A DNA stretch of 18,565 nucleotides from Candidatus Zixiibacteriota bacterium (GTDB lineage Bacteria > Zixibacteria > MSB-5A5 > GN15 > FEB-12). Each line of letters starts with the position of its first letter. Within the stretch, counting starts at the first letter, position 1. Below are positions 1-7,589 of this stretch, piece by piece. The stretch covers positions 1-18,565 of the forward strand of contig QNAF01000012.1 of NCBI GenBank assembly GCA_003641405.1, read 5' to 3'. A program made the translations under genes and the position numbers. The notes beneath the pieces are model-generated. The model saw nothing but the letters and a program-made list of their open reading frames with translations, was not told the DNA's origin and did not search any database.

Positions 1-123
1 GTTCAGGTCACCCGTAACCTGACATCTATGCCCCTGGCGTTCACTGAGAATCAGGGTCAGTGGGATGAGAAAGCGCTGTTCCGTGAGAATGCTGGTAGGG
101 TGTTAAGCAAAGTCGGGAGATAG
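1..123 (+). pseudogene. Truncated DUF7948-like N-terminal fragment
   Basis: Frame 1 is open from the window edge to a TAG at 121-123. It reads VQVTRNLTSMPLAFTENQGQ and then a tryptophan and LFREN-type residues. This matches, almost residue for residue, residues 29-58 of the large secreted protein that starts at 15920. The match stops abruptly after the NAGG/NAGR position: here it continues VLSKVGR and stops, whereas the intact gene continues ATMWF. The DNA is clearly diverged at third positions, so this is an old paralogous copy and not a very recent duplication. I read it as the remnant of a second DUF7948/SBBP-type gene whose body was lost by deletion. Its start lies outside the window. It could also be a short expressed fragment, but nothing supports a function. 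Confidence 0.7.
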
Positions 124-168
124 GACGACAAAGGTATAAAGGTAATCGACAGATAGGAAATGTTTCCA

Positions 169-1848
169 ATGAAAAAGTTGAACTTCGTGATTCTATTCGC
201 GGGACTGCTCTGTTTGCTATCCCTGGTTTCCAGGGCGACCGCCGATCAGACGACCACCAGTGAAACGATTGGGCGATTTCTCACCGAGGATGGGCGTTTT
301 GACATCGAAGCTGCCCGGCAGACCGGATTTGAAGGTGCGCTTGATCTGGAAGGGTTTGATGTTCAGATCGATCCACGCACCGGTGGACCACTTGCACAAC
401 GGTCTGGACAGTCTGCGAGTCCTTTGGACCACCCTGATGATATCTACTGGGACAATAGTCTTTCGCCCGCTCCCGGGATGGATGATGAGGTCTTGTGTTT
501 AGCGGTCTACAACGGTGACCTGATCGCCGGGGGAGAGTTTTCCTACGCAGGCGAAACTTTCGTCGGTGTTGTTGCCCGCTGGAATGGCTCGGCTTGGCAA
601 GCACTCGGATTGGGGATCAATGATGTTGTCCGGACCTTGGCAGTCTACAACGGCGTTCTGATCGCCGGAGGAGCATTCACAACTGCCGGTGGGGGCGCTG
701 CCAATCGTATAGCTCGCTGGGATGGTTCGACTTGGCAACCGCTTGGCTCGGGAATGAATCAAGATGTCTACTCCCTGACGGTCTACGACAACGATCTGAT
801 CGCCGGGGGAAGTTTCACGACCGCCGGTGGGATTGCTGCCAATCGTATAGCTCGCTGGGATGGTTCGATCTGGCAACCGGTCGGTTCGGGAATGGATAGC
901 CAGGTTGCCTGTCTGGCGATCTTCAACGGCGATCTGATCGCCGGGGGAGATTTCATGACTGCCGGTGGAGTAGGTGCCGATCATATCGCCCGCTGGAATG
1001 GTACGATATGGCAACCACTCGGCTCGGGGATGGATGGCGATGTCTGGTCCCTGACGGTCTACGACAACGATCTGATCGCCGTAGGAGGTTTCACGACGGC
1101 CGGTGGGGTTACTGCCAATCATATCGCTTGCTGGGATGGTTCGACCTGGCAACCGCTCGGTTCAGGGTTGGATAACAATGCCTGGTCCCTGACAGTCTTC
1201 GACGGCGATCTGATCGCCGGAGGACGTTTCACGACAGCCGGTGGAGTTGGTGTAAATAGCATTGCCCGTTGGAATGGTTCGACTTGGCAACAGTTAGACG
1301 CGGGGATGAATGCTCATGTTAATTACCTGACGGTCTACAACGGTGATCTTATCGCCGGGGGAGGTTTCACGACTGCCGGTGGAATGGCTGCCAGTAGTAT
1401 TGCTTGCTGGGATGGTTTAAACTGGCACCCGCTCGGTTCGGGGATGAATTCTTCGGCCAATTCCCTAACGGTCTACAACGGTGACCTGATCGCCGGCGGA
1501 GAGTTCACGACTGCCGGTGACAAGAATGCCTTCTTCATAGCAGCTTGGAACAAATCGTCCAGTTGCTGCATCCCTCCCAGCGTCGGTGACCTTGACCAAG
1601 GCGGCGGCGACCTGGGCTTCAACTACGACGGCAGCGACCTGACCCTGATGATCGAAGGGTTGTTTATCAACCCGTCATCCGGATGGGACAGCATCTGTCT
1701 GGATGAAGCTGACATAGATTTCAGTTGCGGACGACCATGCAGCAATACAATGATGATTGATGGTAGTGACTTAACAATGCTGATCGATGCTCTGTTTATC
1801 GCCCCGACACACTATTTGAAGAATTGTGACGGGACGCCAAATTATTGA
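169..1848 (+). CDS. Secreted eight-repeat beta-propeller-like protein with dockerin-like tail
   Basis: Function unknown; probably a secreted or cell-surface binding protein. I prefer the ATG at 169 (MKKLNF) over the one at 160, because the AGGA at 155-158 is 10 bases from 169 but touches 160. The 559-residue product starts with a signal peptide (basic MKK, hydrophobic core, likely cleavage near ATA-DQ). Residues 105-472 are eight tandem 46-residue repeats with the pattern L-x-V-Y-x-x-DLIAGG-x-F-TTAGG ... IARWDGS-x-WQPLGSGM. Blade-sized repeats rich in Trp and Gly suggest an eight-bladed propeller (inference). The last ~80 residues hold two dockerin-like segments, each with DGSDLT and a following LFI helix, plus several cysteines. 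Such paired segments are common at the ends of secreted proteins in Zixibacteria-like genomes. A truncated gene fragment lies upstream and a palindrome cluster downstream. Confidence 0.85.
   Translation: MKKLNFVILFAGLLCLLSLVSRATADQTTTSETIGRFLTEDGRFDIEAARQTGFEGALDLEGFDVQIDPRTGGPLAQRSGQSASPLDHPDDIYWDNSLSPAPGMDDEVLCLAVYNGDLIAGGEFSYAGETFVGVVARWNGSAWQALGLGINDVVRTLAVYNGVLIAGGAFTTAGGGAANRIARWDGSTWQPLGSGMNQDVYSLTVYDNDLIAGGSFTTAGGIAANRIARWDGSIWQPVGSGMDSQVACLAIFNGDLIAGGDFMTAGGVGADHIARWNGTIWQPLGSGMDGDVWSLTVYDNDLIAVGGFTTAGGVTANHIACWDGSTWQPLGSGLDNNAWSLTVFDGDLIAGGRFTTAGGVGVNSIARWNGSTWQQLDAGMNAHVNYLTVYNGDLIAGGGFTTAGGMAASSIACWDGLNWHPLGSGMNSSANSLTVYNGDLIAGGEFTTAGDKNAFFIAAWNKSSSCCIPPSVGDLDQGGGDLGFNYDGSDLTLMIEGLFINPSSGWDSICLDEADIDFSCGRPCSNTMMIDGSDLTMLIDALFIAPTHYLKNCDGTPNY
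481..1584 (+). repeat. Eight in-frame 138-bp tandem coding repeats
   Basis: Repeat units begin at 481, 619, 757, 895, 1033, 1171, 1309 and 1447. Each is exactly 138 bp (46 codons), with no insertion or deletion between units. Near-identical DNA blocks recur, for example CTGATCGCCGGGGGA and ATCGCCCGCTGGAATGG-type stretches. The first and last units are the most diverged and the middle ones the most alike. This pattern suggests growth or homogenisation by unequal crossover inside the array. Confidence 0.9.
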
Positions 1849-1856
1849 TGATAATT

Positions 1857-1895
1857 GGCAGGATCGCGGGCACTCTCAGAGTGGCTGATCCTGCC
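1857..1895. repeat. Palindromic module A, copy 1
   Basis: A 39-bp hairpin begins 8 bp after the stop at 1848. The outer arms GGCAGGATC (1857-1865) and GATCCTGCC (1887-1895) are perfect complements, and the inner arms CACTC/GAGTG add a second stem. A second copy lies at 7620-7658. There is no T-run, so it is better read as a dispersed palindromic repeat than as a classic terminator, although it may stabilise the transcript end. Confidence 0.8.
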
Positions 1896-1938
1896 CTACA
1901 AGACTACGACTGGCTCACAGAACAACCAGCACATCCTC

Positions 1939-2017
1939 TGTCATGCTGAGCTTGTCGAAGCATGGTGCGCTGTTTGGCTGCGGCACCCTTCGACCCTTCG
2001 GCAGGCTCAGGGTGACA
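1939..2017. repeat. Palindromic module B, copy 1 (MITE-like)
   Basis: The element is bounded by inverted TGTCA (1939-1943) and TGACA (2013-2017). Long imperfect inverted arms run CTGAGCTTGTCGAAG on the left and CTTCGGCAGGCTCAG on the right. A shorter, cleaner copy lies at 7668-7734. Both copies share the central AGCATGGTGC segment, so they are homologous over their full length. Confidence 0.8.
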
Positions 2018-2032
2018 TGATGTGGGAAAAAC

Positions 2033-2060
2033 GGCAGATGTGGACATCTGCCTGGCACGA
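2033..2060 (-). repeat. Palindromic module C, copy 1
   Basis: The perfect 8-bp hairpin GGCAGATG-TGGA-CATCTGCC spans 2033-2052. On the minus strand it is preceded by TCGTG and three bases. The same layout (TCGTG, three bases, GGCAGACG-TCCC-CGTCTGCC) is found at 16240-16267 inside a coding sequence. The two copies differ by a compensatory A-T to G-C change in the stem. Confidence 0.7.
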
Positions 2061-2070
2061 GAATATGAAG

Positions 2071-2136
2071 TGCCGCCAGGTGTCTCTGCCTGGCGCTTCG
2101 TTCAACTAACACGGCGGTCAGGCAGACACCTGACCG
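2071..2136. repeat. Inverted pair of related hairpins (REPIN-like)
   Basis: There are two stem-loops: CGCCAGG...CCTGGCG (2074-2095) and CGGTCAGG-CAGACA-CCTGACCG (2115-2136). Read on opposite strands they share CAGGTGTCT and GCCTG cores, and both start with a GTRC-type tetramer. They therefore form an inverted pair of one module separated by about 19 bases. They lie just beyond the valS stop, between convergent genes. Confidence 0.65.
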
Positions 2137-2167
2137 TACATATACTGATGATTATTCAGGAAAATAG

Positions 2168-4867
2168 CTACCAGCCGAGGACCTGTTCCAGGTTCTTGTT
2201 GATGCGCTCGATCCGCTCTTCGTAATCGTGTTTCTTCAGTTTCTCACGCTCGATCACCTCAGCCGGGGCGTTTGCCAGGAAATCAGGATTGGCAAGTTTC
2301 TTAGATACCTTCACCATCTGCGTTTTCAGGTTATCGAGCTCCTTCTGAAGTCGCGCTTTCTCGACATCAATGTCGATCAGGCCTTCAAGCGGAAGAAACA
2401 GCTCAGCCCCTGAGATCACAGCCGAAGCCGATAGCGGGGGTTTCTTGACCTTAATGCCGCAGTGAAGATTCTCCACACGCACCAGTGAACGGAAATACTG
2501 AATGTGGTCCTCAAGCAACTTGCCGAACTCTTCGGTATTCACGCGCACGTAAAGGTCGGACTTCTTGCCGGGAGGGACATTCAACTCTGCCCGGATTGAA
2601 CGCACCGCCGTGACGACTTCCTGAATCTGCTTAAGCCTGTCTTCAAGGGCTTCGTCGATATGCTCACCATCAGTCGTGGGCCAGGGACCGAATGTCAGAG
2701 TAGCCTCGCCAGCGTCACCGTCACCGTCAGCGCCTTTCAGTTGTCGGTAGATTTCCTCGGACACAAACGGTACAAACGGATGAAGCAGTCTGAGAATCTG
2801 GCTGAGTACGAACGTAGCTACGTTCAGTGAGTTTTCACGGATCTCTGCGCCCGGGCGGTCCGGCTTGATAAGCTCCACATACCAGGAGCAGTAGTCTTCC
2901 CACACGAAATTGTACAGGGTCTTGGCACCGCTTGAGAGACGATACTCAGCAAACGCCCGATCGACTGCTTTGATAGTCCTCTCCAAACGCGAGAGAATCC
3001 AACGGTCGAAAATAACCAGGTCACTGTCATCGAGAGTGTCAAGCTGTGGCTTTCTGCCGTCGAGACGCATCATGACGAAGCGCGACACCTGGTATAGCTT
3101 GTTGACGAAGTTGCGGCCGCCTTCAAACGTATTCTTGCTGATCCAGGGGTCCTGGCCGTCCGGTGTCGCCATTACCATCGAAATCCGCAGGGCGTCGGCG
3201 CCGTACTTCTCGATGATTTCCAGCGGGTCGATGCCGTTACCTAGTGACTTGGACATCTTGATACCGTTGGCATCGCGGACTATGCCATGAATGTACACGT
3301 CGGTAAACGGCTGTTTGCCGGTAAACTCGAATCCCGCCATGACCATCCGGGCTACCCATAGGAAAATGATGTCGGGAGCGGTGGTCAGGACTCTGGTCGG
3401 GTAGAATCGCTCCAGTTCTTTGGTCTTATCAGGCCAGCCAAAAGTGGAGAATGGCCACAACCATGACGAGAACCAGGTGTCCAGAACGTCTTCGTCCTGC
3501 ACGAGCGATTCCGGATCGTAGCCTTCGCACTGCTTTGCTGTCGGGCGATCCACCGAGACAAACGGGGTGCCATCCTCGGCGTACCAGACAGGGATACGGT
3601 GTCCCCACCAAAGCTGACGGGAGATGCACCAGTCGCGGATATTCTCCATCCAGTGCAGGTAAGTTTTGGACCAATAGTCCGGGTGGAATCGTAACTCACC
3701 CTTTTTGAGAACCGCGATAGCGGGCTCAGCCAGTTCTCGCATTTTCACGAACCATTGCAGCGACAGATAGGGCTCAACGACTTTGTGGCAACGATAGCAG
3801 GTTCCTGCCGACAGTGCATAGTCTTCGGTTTTCTCCAACAGGTCGCGCTCTTCGAGTTCTTCAACAACACGCTTGCGGCCATCGTACCGATCCAACCCCT
3901 TGAACTTACCGGCGTTTTCGTTGAGCGTACCGTCGGTATTGAGGATGTTGATCTCTTCGAGATCGTGGCGTTTGCCGATCTCAAAATCGTTTGGGTCGTG
4001 CGCCGGAGTGACTTTGACCACACCCGTACCGAATTCCGGATCGACGTAGCTGTCTGAGACAATCGGGATTTCCCTCTCCAGAATTGGCAGGATCACGGTC
4101 TTGCCAACGTACTTCTTGAACCTGTTGTCTTTTGGCGAAACAGCCAACGCAGTATCGCCGAGCATTGTTTCCGGCCTGGTAGTGGCAACGGTCAAGTACT
4201 CGTCCGAACCCTTGATCTTGTATTTGATGTACCAGAGATGGCCATCGAAATCCTTGTGCTCAACTTCGTCGTCGGACAGCGAGGTTCGACAGGACGGGCA
4301 CCAGTTGACGATTCGATTACCCCTGTAAATCAGTCCCTTCTTATGGAGGTGCATGAAGACCTCGGCCACGGCTCGGGAAAGACCCTCATCAAGCGTGAAA
4401 CGCGTACGATCCCAGTCACAGCTACAGCCGATCTTTCGGAGTTGCTGCAGAATGCTCTCCTTGTTGCGCTCAGCCCATTCCCTGGTGCGCTCAACAAACT
4501 TCTCCCGCCCTATCTCGCGCCGGGTCGTACCTTCTTTGGTAAGCTGTTTCTCGACAATGACTTGCGTGGCGATACCGGCGTGATCGGAGCCTGGCAGCCA
4601 TTCAGCCTCAAGATCCTCCATCCGGTGTTTGCGCATGAGTATATCCTGAATCGTGTTATTCAGAGCATGACCCAGATGCAAAACGTCTGTGACGTTCGGT
4701 GGTGGAATGACAATAGAATATGACTTCCTTGCTGAGTCGGCGTTTCCATGGAAGTAACCCGCGTCAATCCAGCGCTGATATGTTCTATTCTCAACGTCGG
4801 CCGGAGAGTAGGCCGTCGATTTCTTTTCTTTCTTTTCGCTCACTTTTTCCATATCGCAATGCTCCAT
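2168..4867 (-). CDS. valS: Valyl-tRNA synthetase
   Basis: This enzyme charges tRNA-Val with valine in the cytoplasm; class I aminoacyl-tRNA synthetase, 899 residues, normal for the family. Visible landmarks are the PPPNVT segment and HIGH-type motif HLGH (residues 55-67), putative zinc cysteines C190/C193 and C357/C360, the editing (CP1) domain motifs TTRPETMLGDTA and AHDPNDFEIG (about 229-298), WCISRQLWWGHRIP (413-426), the KMSKS loop (537-541), an anticodon-binding domain, and a Lys/Glu-rich C-terminal coiled coil from about residue 830. The usual PPPNVTG is PPPNVTD here (D61), an uncommon change next to the HIGH motif. The start is ambiguous: ATG at 4867 has AAAGGG 9 bases upstream, and ATG at 4852 has GGAG at a similar distance. 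It is transcribed alone from a consensus promoter at 4915-4943. Confidence 0.97.
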   Translation of the reverse strand: MEHCDMEKVSEKKEKKSTAYSPADVENRTYQRWIDAGYFHGNADSARKSYSIVIPPPNVTDVLHLGHALNNTIQDILMRKHRMEDLEAEWLPGSDHAGIATQVIVEKQLTKEGTTRREIGREKFVERTREWAERNKESILQQLRKIGCSCDWDRTRFTLDEGLSRAVAEVFMHLHKKGLIYRGNRIVNWCPSCRTSLSDDEVEHKDFDGHLWYIKYKIKGSDEYLTVATTRPETMLGDTALAVSPKDNRFKKYVGKTVILPILEREIPIVSDSYVDPEFGTGVVKVTPAHDPNDFEIGKRHDLEEINILNTDGTLNENAGKFKGLDRYDGRKRVVEELEERDLLEKTEDYALSAGTCYRCHKVVEPYLSLQWFVKMRELAEPAIAVLKKGELRFHPDYWSKTYLHWMENIRDWCISRQLWWGHRIPVWYAEDGTPFVSVDRPTAKQCEGYDPESLVQDEDVLDTWFSSWLWPFSTFGWPDKTKELERFYPTRVLTTAPDIIFLWVARMVMAGFEFTGKQPFTDVYIHGIVRDANGIKMSKSLGNGIDPLEIIEKYGADALRISMVMATPDGQDPWISKNTFEGGRNFVNKLYQVSRFVMMRLDGRKPQLDTLDDSDLVIFDRWILSRLERTIKAVDRAFAEYRLSSGAKTLYNFVWEDYCSWYVELIKPDRPGAEIRENSLNVATFVLSQILRLLHPFVPFVSEEIYRQLKGADGDGDAGEATLTFGPWPTTDGEHIDEALEDRLKQIQEVVTAVRSIRAELNVPPGKKSDLYVRVNTEEFGKLLEDHIQYFRSLVRVENLHCGIKVKKPPLSASAVISGAELFLPLEGLIDIDVEKARLQKELDNLKTQMVKVSKKLANPDFLANAPAEVIEREKLKKHDYEERIERINKNLEQVLGW

Positions 4868-4891
4868 GCTGAGTTGCCCTTTACTCAGGGC
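4868..4891 (-). promoter_or_regulatory. Hairpin over the valS ribosome binding site
   Basis: CTGAGT (4869-4874) pairs with ACTCAG (4883-4888), or alternatively GCCCT (4876-4880) with AGGGC (4887-4891). In the valS message these structures contain the AAAGGG ribosome-binding sequence and end next to the start codon. The inferred leader is only about 40 bases. A role in translation control is inference. Confidence 0.35.
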
Positions 4892-4914
4892 GTAAGTCGG
4901 AGTTGAAGCCTCCC

Positions 4915-4943
4915 ATTGTATACCTGACGTCCGATTTTGTCAA
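4915..4943 (-). promoter_or_regulatory. Sigma-70-type promoter of valS
   Basis: Read on the minus strand, TTGACA (4943-4938) is followed by 17 bases and TACAAT (4920-4915). The -35 box and spacing are ideal and the -10 box matches five of six. A start site near 4907 would give a leader of about 40 bases to the valS ATG. Its position also argues against starting mazG at the upstream TTG at 4903. Confidence 0.75.
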
Positions 4944-5007
4944 GGGGCTGGGAGCCTTCACTGTTAAGTTGCTCCCGGGACAGGGATTGACCATATTGTC
5001 GGCAGCT

Positions 5008-5832
5008 ATGTCAGATCTGAAAGCTCGCGTATTCGACCAGAAACTCTCACCCTTCGAGCGGCTCTGCCTGCTAATGGAGATACTTCTTTCCGAGGAAGGC
5101 TGCGCCTGGGATCGTGCCCAGGACCATAAGTCATTGCTGCCCTACTTGATAGAGGAAACTTACGAGGTCGTTGAAGCCGTAGAGTCAGGGGATCCTGCCT
5201 CCCTGAAGGAGGAACTGGGGGATCTGGCCTGTCAGATAGTTTTTCATGCTCAGTTGGCTCGTGAACAGGGCGATTTTGATATCGATGATTCGCTGGAATG
5301 TATTGTTGACAAGCTGGTGACGCGTCATCCACACGTTTTCGGCGAAAAACGGAAACTTGTTCCAAAACAGGTTTGCGATCAATGGGAGAGGATTAAGACC
5401 AAATCCAGGGAGAACAGGTCTGCCCTGGCGGGAGTACCTGGTTCGATGCCAGCCCTGACAATGGCCTTCAGGGTTGGCGAAAAGGCCGCGGGAGTAGGGT
5501 TTGACTGGACAAACATTGAAGACGTGCTCGAAAAGGTAGACGAGGAGCTTTCGGAGTTAAGAGAGGTACTGAACTCAGCCCCATCTGACCGGAAAGAGCG
5601 ACTTCACGATGAAATCGGAGATCTGTTGTTTGCTGTAGCGTCTGCCGCACGTAAACTCGAAATCGATCCGGAATCGGCGCTCAGGAAAGCTCTGAAGAAG
5701 TTCAAGACCAGATTCCAGAGATTGGAAACGCAAGTTAGCGATGAGCGTGGCAATTTCGACGACTACACACTCGATGAACTGGAGCAAATCTGGCAAAGTG
5801 TGAAACGGCATTGTCAGGAGAACAAAGAGTGA
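5008..5832 (+). CDS. mazG: Nucleoside triphosphate pyrophosphohydrolase MazG
   Basis: MazG hydrolyses NTPs and dNTPs to the monophosphate plus pyrophosphate and is thought to clean the nucleotide pool. The product has 274 residues from the ATG at 5008 (E. coli MazG is about 263). There are two MazG domains. The first has GCAWDRAQ near residue 32, the EETYE metal-binding motif at 49-53, EELGDL at 68-73 and HPHVFG at 107-112. The second has VDEELSEL at 177-184 and DEIGDLL at 201-207. The linker WERIKTKSRENRSALAGVP is typical of the family. The frame stays open upstream to a TTG at 4903, but that stretch holds the valS promoter and does not resemble MazG, so I reject it. No strong ribosome-binding site is visible before 5008. 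The gene diverges from valS. Confidence 0.95.
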   Translation: MSDLKARVFDQKLSPFERLCLLMEILLSEEGCAWDRAQDHKSLLPYLIEETYEVVEAVESGDPASLKEELGDLACQIVFHAQLAREQGDFDIDDSLECIVDKLVTRHPHVFGEKRKLVPKQVCDQWERIKTKSRENRSALAGVPGSMPALTMAFRVGEKAAGVGFDWTNIEDVLEKVDEELSELREVLNSAPSDRKERLHDEIGDLLFAVASAARKLEIDPESALRKALKKFKTRFQRLETQVSDERGNFDDYTLDELEQIWQSVKRHCQENKE

Positions 5833-6172
5833 TCTGGTGTGCTTTCGGCAATGTTTTGTAGCTGAAGTCGAATTCCCCGATAAAAAAAGGCCATTTTTTT
5901 TCTTGTCCATTATTGTGTCCTTTACGTATTCTTGACCAGCGATCTTGCAATGAAGCAAGTTTGAGATAAATGTTGAACGCACATAGATGATGCGTAAGCT
6001 AAGAAAAGTCAGGGTGTGACCAGATGTTGTACCCAAAGGAGGATTGCCTATGGAGTGAACACAGCTTTCCGGCGGAATGCTTGATTTCTTTTTCAGCTTT
6101 GGTTCTCGTCGGGAATGATCTGACTTTGCATTCAATAATTCAAGTATCGATAAACGTTGAAACAAGGACGTA
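5833..6172. other. Intergenic region between mazG and the barrel-protein gene
   Basis: No convincing gene. An A-run, GGCC and T-run (about 5882-5901) could act as a weak terminator after mazG. CTTGC/GCAAG (5944-5959) forms a small hairpin. A perfect AAAGGAGG (6035-6042) precedes ATG-GAG-TGA (6050-6058), a two-codon open frame. No confident promoter for the downstream gene was found. Confidence 0.5.
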
Positions 6173-7513
6173 ATGATGAAGAAAATTATAATTTTGTCTC
6201 TAATCCTTATCTTGGTGATGAGTCTGAGCTCGTTTGCAACGAAGACGCGCGTCAAGGTGCTTGGCGACAACAATGGCATATTAGTCGATGATTACAACAT
6301 GTTCCGTTTCCCGGGTCGTACGTTCAACTACCCGAATATCGCCGTCGCTGACTTCATGTACTATGAAGAGTATTACTATGACAGAGTGGGTTCCGACCCC
6401 AGCCCTAACGTTGATGGTCATGAGTTCTATAACTTTGGCATCAACTGGCAGTTCGGTGAAGATAACCCCTTTGTGGTTGGTACTTACATCTCCAGCTTAC
6501 CAGCCGAATTGCCGGAAGGCTACATGGGTGAGTGGCTGGCGGATTATGATTATGACTATATTGACCCGAATCGGCGGATCGACCTGTTCTTTGGTCGCCA
6601 GCTCGGCTCTAACAACTTCGGCTTCCACTTCGACTATACCTGCGGTGGCTGGGAAGAGGATGATTCACACACTTATCCCGATACAGTCACAACCCAGCAG
6701 GAGAAGGAGTCTTTCACTCAATATAATTTCGCACTTGGTCTGACTGAAGGCACTACCGGGCAGTGGGATGTTGCCTTGAGCTTGGGATTCGGATCCTGGA
6801 CGGACGAAGATAACCAAGGTAACAAGATCACTGAGCCAAACGGATACTCGGATTTCACACTTGAAGGTCGGTACTTCTGGGTGCGCAGTCCCAAGATCAC
6901 ATTGGTACCTCACGCCGGGTTCGCGATAGGTAAGCGCGGAACCAAGGAATATGACCACTACTACGATCCTGAGTCTTACGACGACGGTATCAGCACACTT
7001 GACTTCGAGATGCAACAGTCGCTGTTCGCTTTTGACGGCGGTTGCGGTATGCATTACCAGCCAGGACCGAACCTCCTGGCAGTGATGGATTTTGGTATCC
7101 AGTACGTCAAGATCAAAGAAGAAGCGAACTACAGCGATACCATTATGGTTTTACGTTCTCCCGACAGTTGGGAACGAAATTACAAAGTGTTCACACTTCC
7201 ATATCTAAAATTCGGACTCGAAGCCGACGTTTTCAGTTGGATGGATGTCCGTTTTGGCGCCACGTCGTATTGGAATGTCGAGAGTTGGGAGTCTGACTAT
7301 GTGGATGCTGAGGACGAAGAGAGTTGGACCTACAAGGACACCTATAAGTGGGCAGACAACTGCACTTACCTCGGTTTCTGTTTCCACTGGGGTCGCCTCT
7401 ACGTCGATACCTATGCTGATCCTGAACTGTTCCTGAACGGATTTGACTTCATCACATCCGAGGGCACAAGTCAGATGAGCTGGGAAATCTCTGCTCTGTA
7501 CGAGATGTTCTAA
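6173..7513 (+). CDS. Putative outer-membrane beta-barrel protein
   Basis: Not recognised by name. The 446-residue product has an N-terminal signal peptide (MMKKIIILSLILILVMSLSS, cleavage near FA-TKT). The rest is rich in alternating aromatic, acidic and glycine residues, such as FGINWQFG, YFWVRSPKITLVPHAGFAIG and FGLEADVFSWMDVRFGATSY, as expected for amphipathic transmembrane strands. The last residues are ISALYEMF; a terminal Phe is the usual signal for assembly by the BAM complex. I infer an outer-membrane barrel or a large porin-like protein; the substrate is unknown. AAGGA at 6164-6168 lies 4 bases from the ATG at 6173 and 7 from a second ATG at 6176, so 6176 may be the true start. A strong terminator follows at 7542, and the gene appears monocistronic. 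Confidence 0.85.
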   Translation: MMKKIIILSLILILVMSLSSFATKTRVKVLGDNNGILVDDYNMFRFPGRTFNYPNIAVADFMYYEEYYYDRVGSDPSPNVDGHEFYNFGINWQFGEDNPFVVGTYISSLPAELPEGYMGEWLADYDYDYIDPNRRIDLFFGRQLGSNNFGFHFDYTCGGWEEDDSHTYPDTVTTQQEKESFTQYNFALGLTEGTTGQWDVALSLGFGSWTDEDNQGNKITEPNGYSDFTLEGRYFWVRSPKITLVPHAGFAIGKRGTKEYDHYYDPESYDDGISTLDFEMQQSLFAFDGGCGMHYQPGPNLLAVMDFGIQYVKIKEEANYSDTIMVLRSPDSWERNYKVFTLPYLKFGLEADVFSWMDVRFGATSYWNVESWESDYVDAEDEESWTYKDTYKWADNCTYLGFCFHWGRLYVDTYADPELFLNGFDFITSEGTSQMSWEISALYEMF

Positions 7514-7541
7514 GTCTCTGACTAAGAACTCTGACTATCAT

Positions 7542-7576
7542 GCGCCCGGCTCATTTGAGTCGGGCGCTTTTATTTG
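7542..7576 (+). terminator. Rho-independent terminator after the barrel-protein gene
   Basis: GCGCCCGGCTC (7542-7552), loop ATTT and GAGTCGGGCGC (7557-7567) form an 11-bp stem with one G-T wobble, followed directly by TTTTATTT. Confidence 0.93.
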
Positions 7577-7589
7577 TTCAAGATTGCAG

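Noticed and set aside
499..1152. 217-codon open frame on the minus strand inside the propeller gene
   Set aside because: It is the mirror of the 138-bp repeats (repeating PxRTIPAxxMIG) and has no start signals. The sense frame has a signal peptide and dockerin-like end.
481..1584. Regular repeats as a CRISPR array
   Set aside because: Units are 138 bp with no unique spacers, stay in one reading frame, and belong to a protein.
4238..4723. 161-codon plus-strand frame opposite valS
   Set aside because: It lies entirely within the valS 5' half, whose product is a certain synthetase; no independent support.
4903..5007. N-terminal extension of MazG from TTG at 4903
   Set aside because: The stretch contains the valS promoter, does not resemble MazG, and the family start matches the ATG at 5008.
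5880..5905. Terminator after mazG
   Set aside because: The A-run, GGCC and T-run form only a weak AT stem; mentioned in the region note but not listed as a terminator.
5575..6279. 234-codon minus-strand frame spanning the end of mazG and the start of the barrel-protein gene
   Set aside because: It overlaps two supported genes, lacks a ribosome-binding site and shows no recognisable domain.
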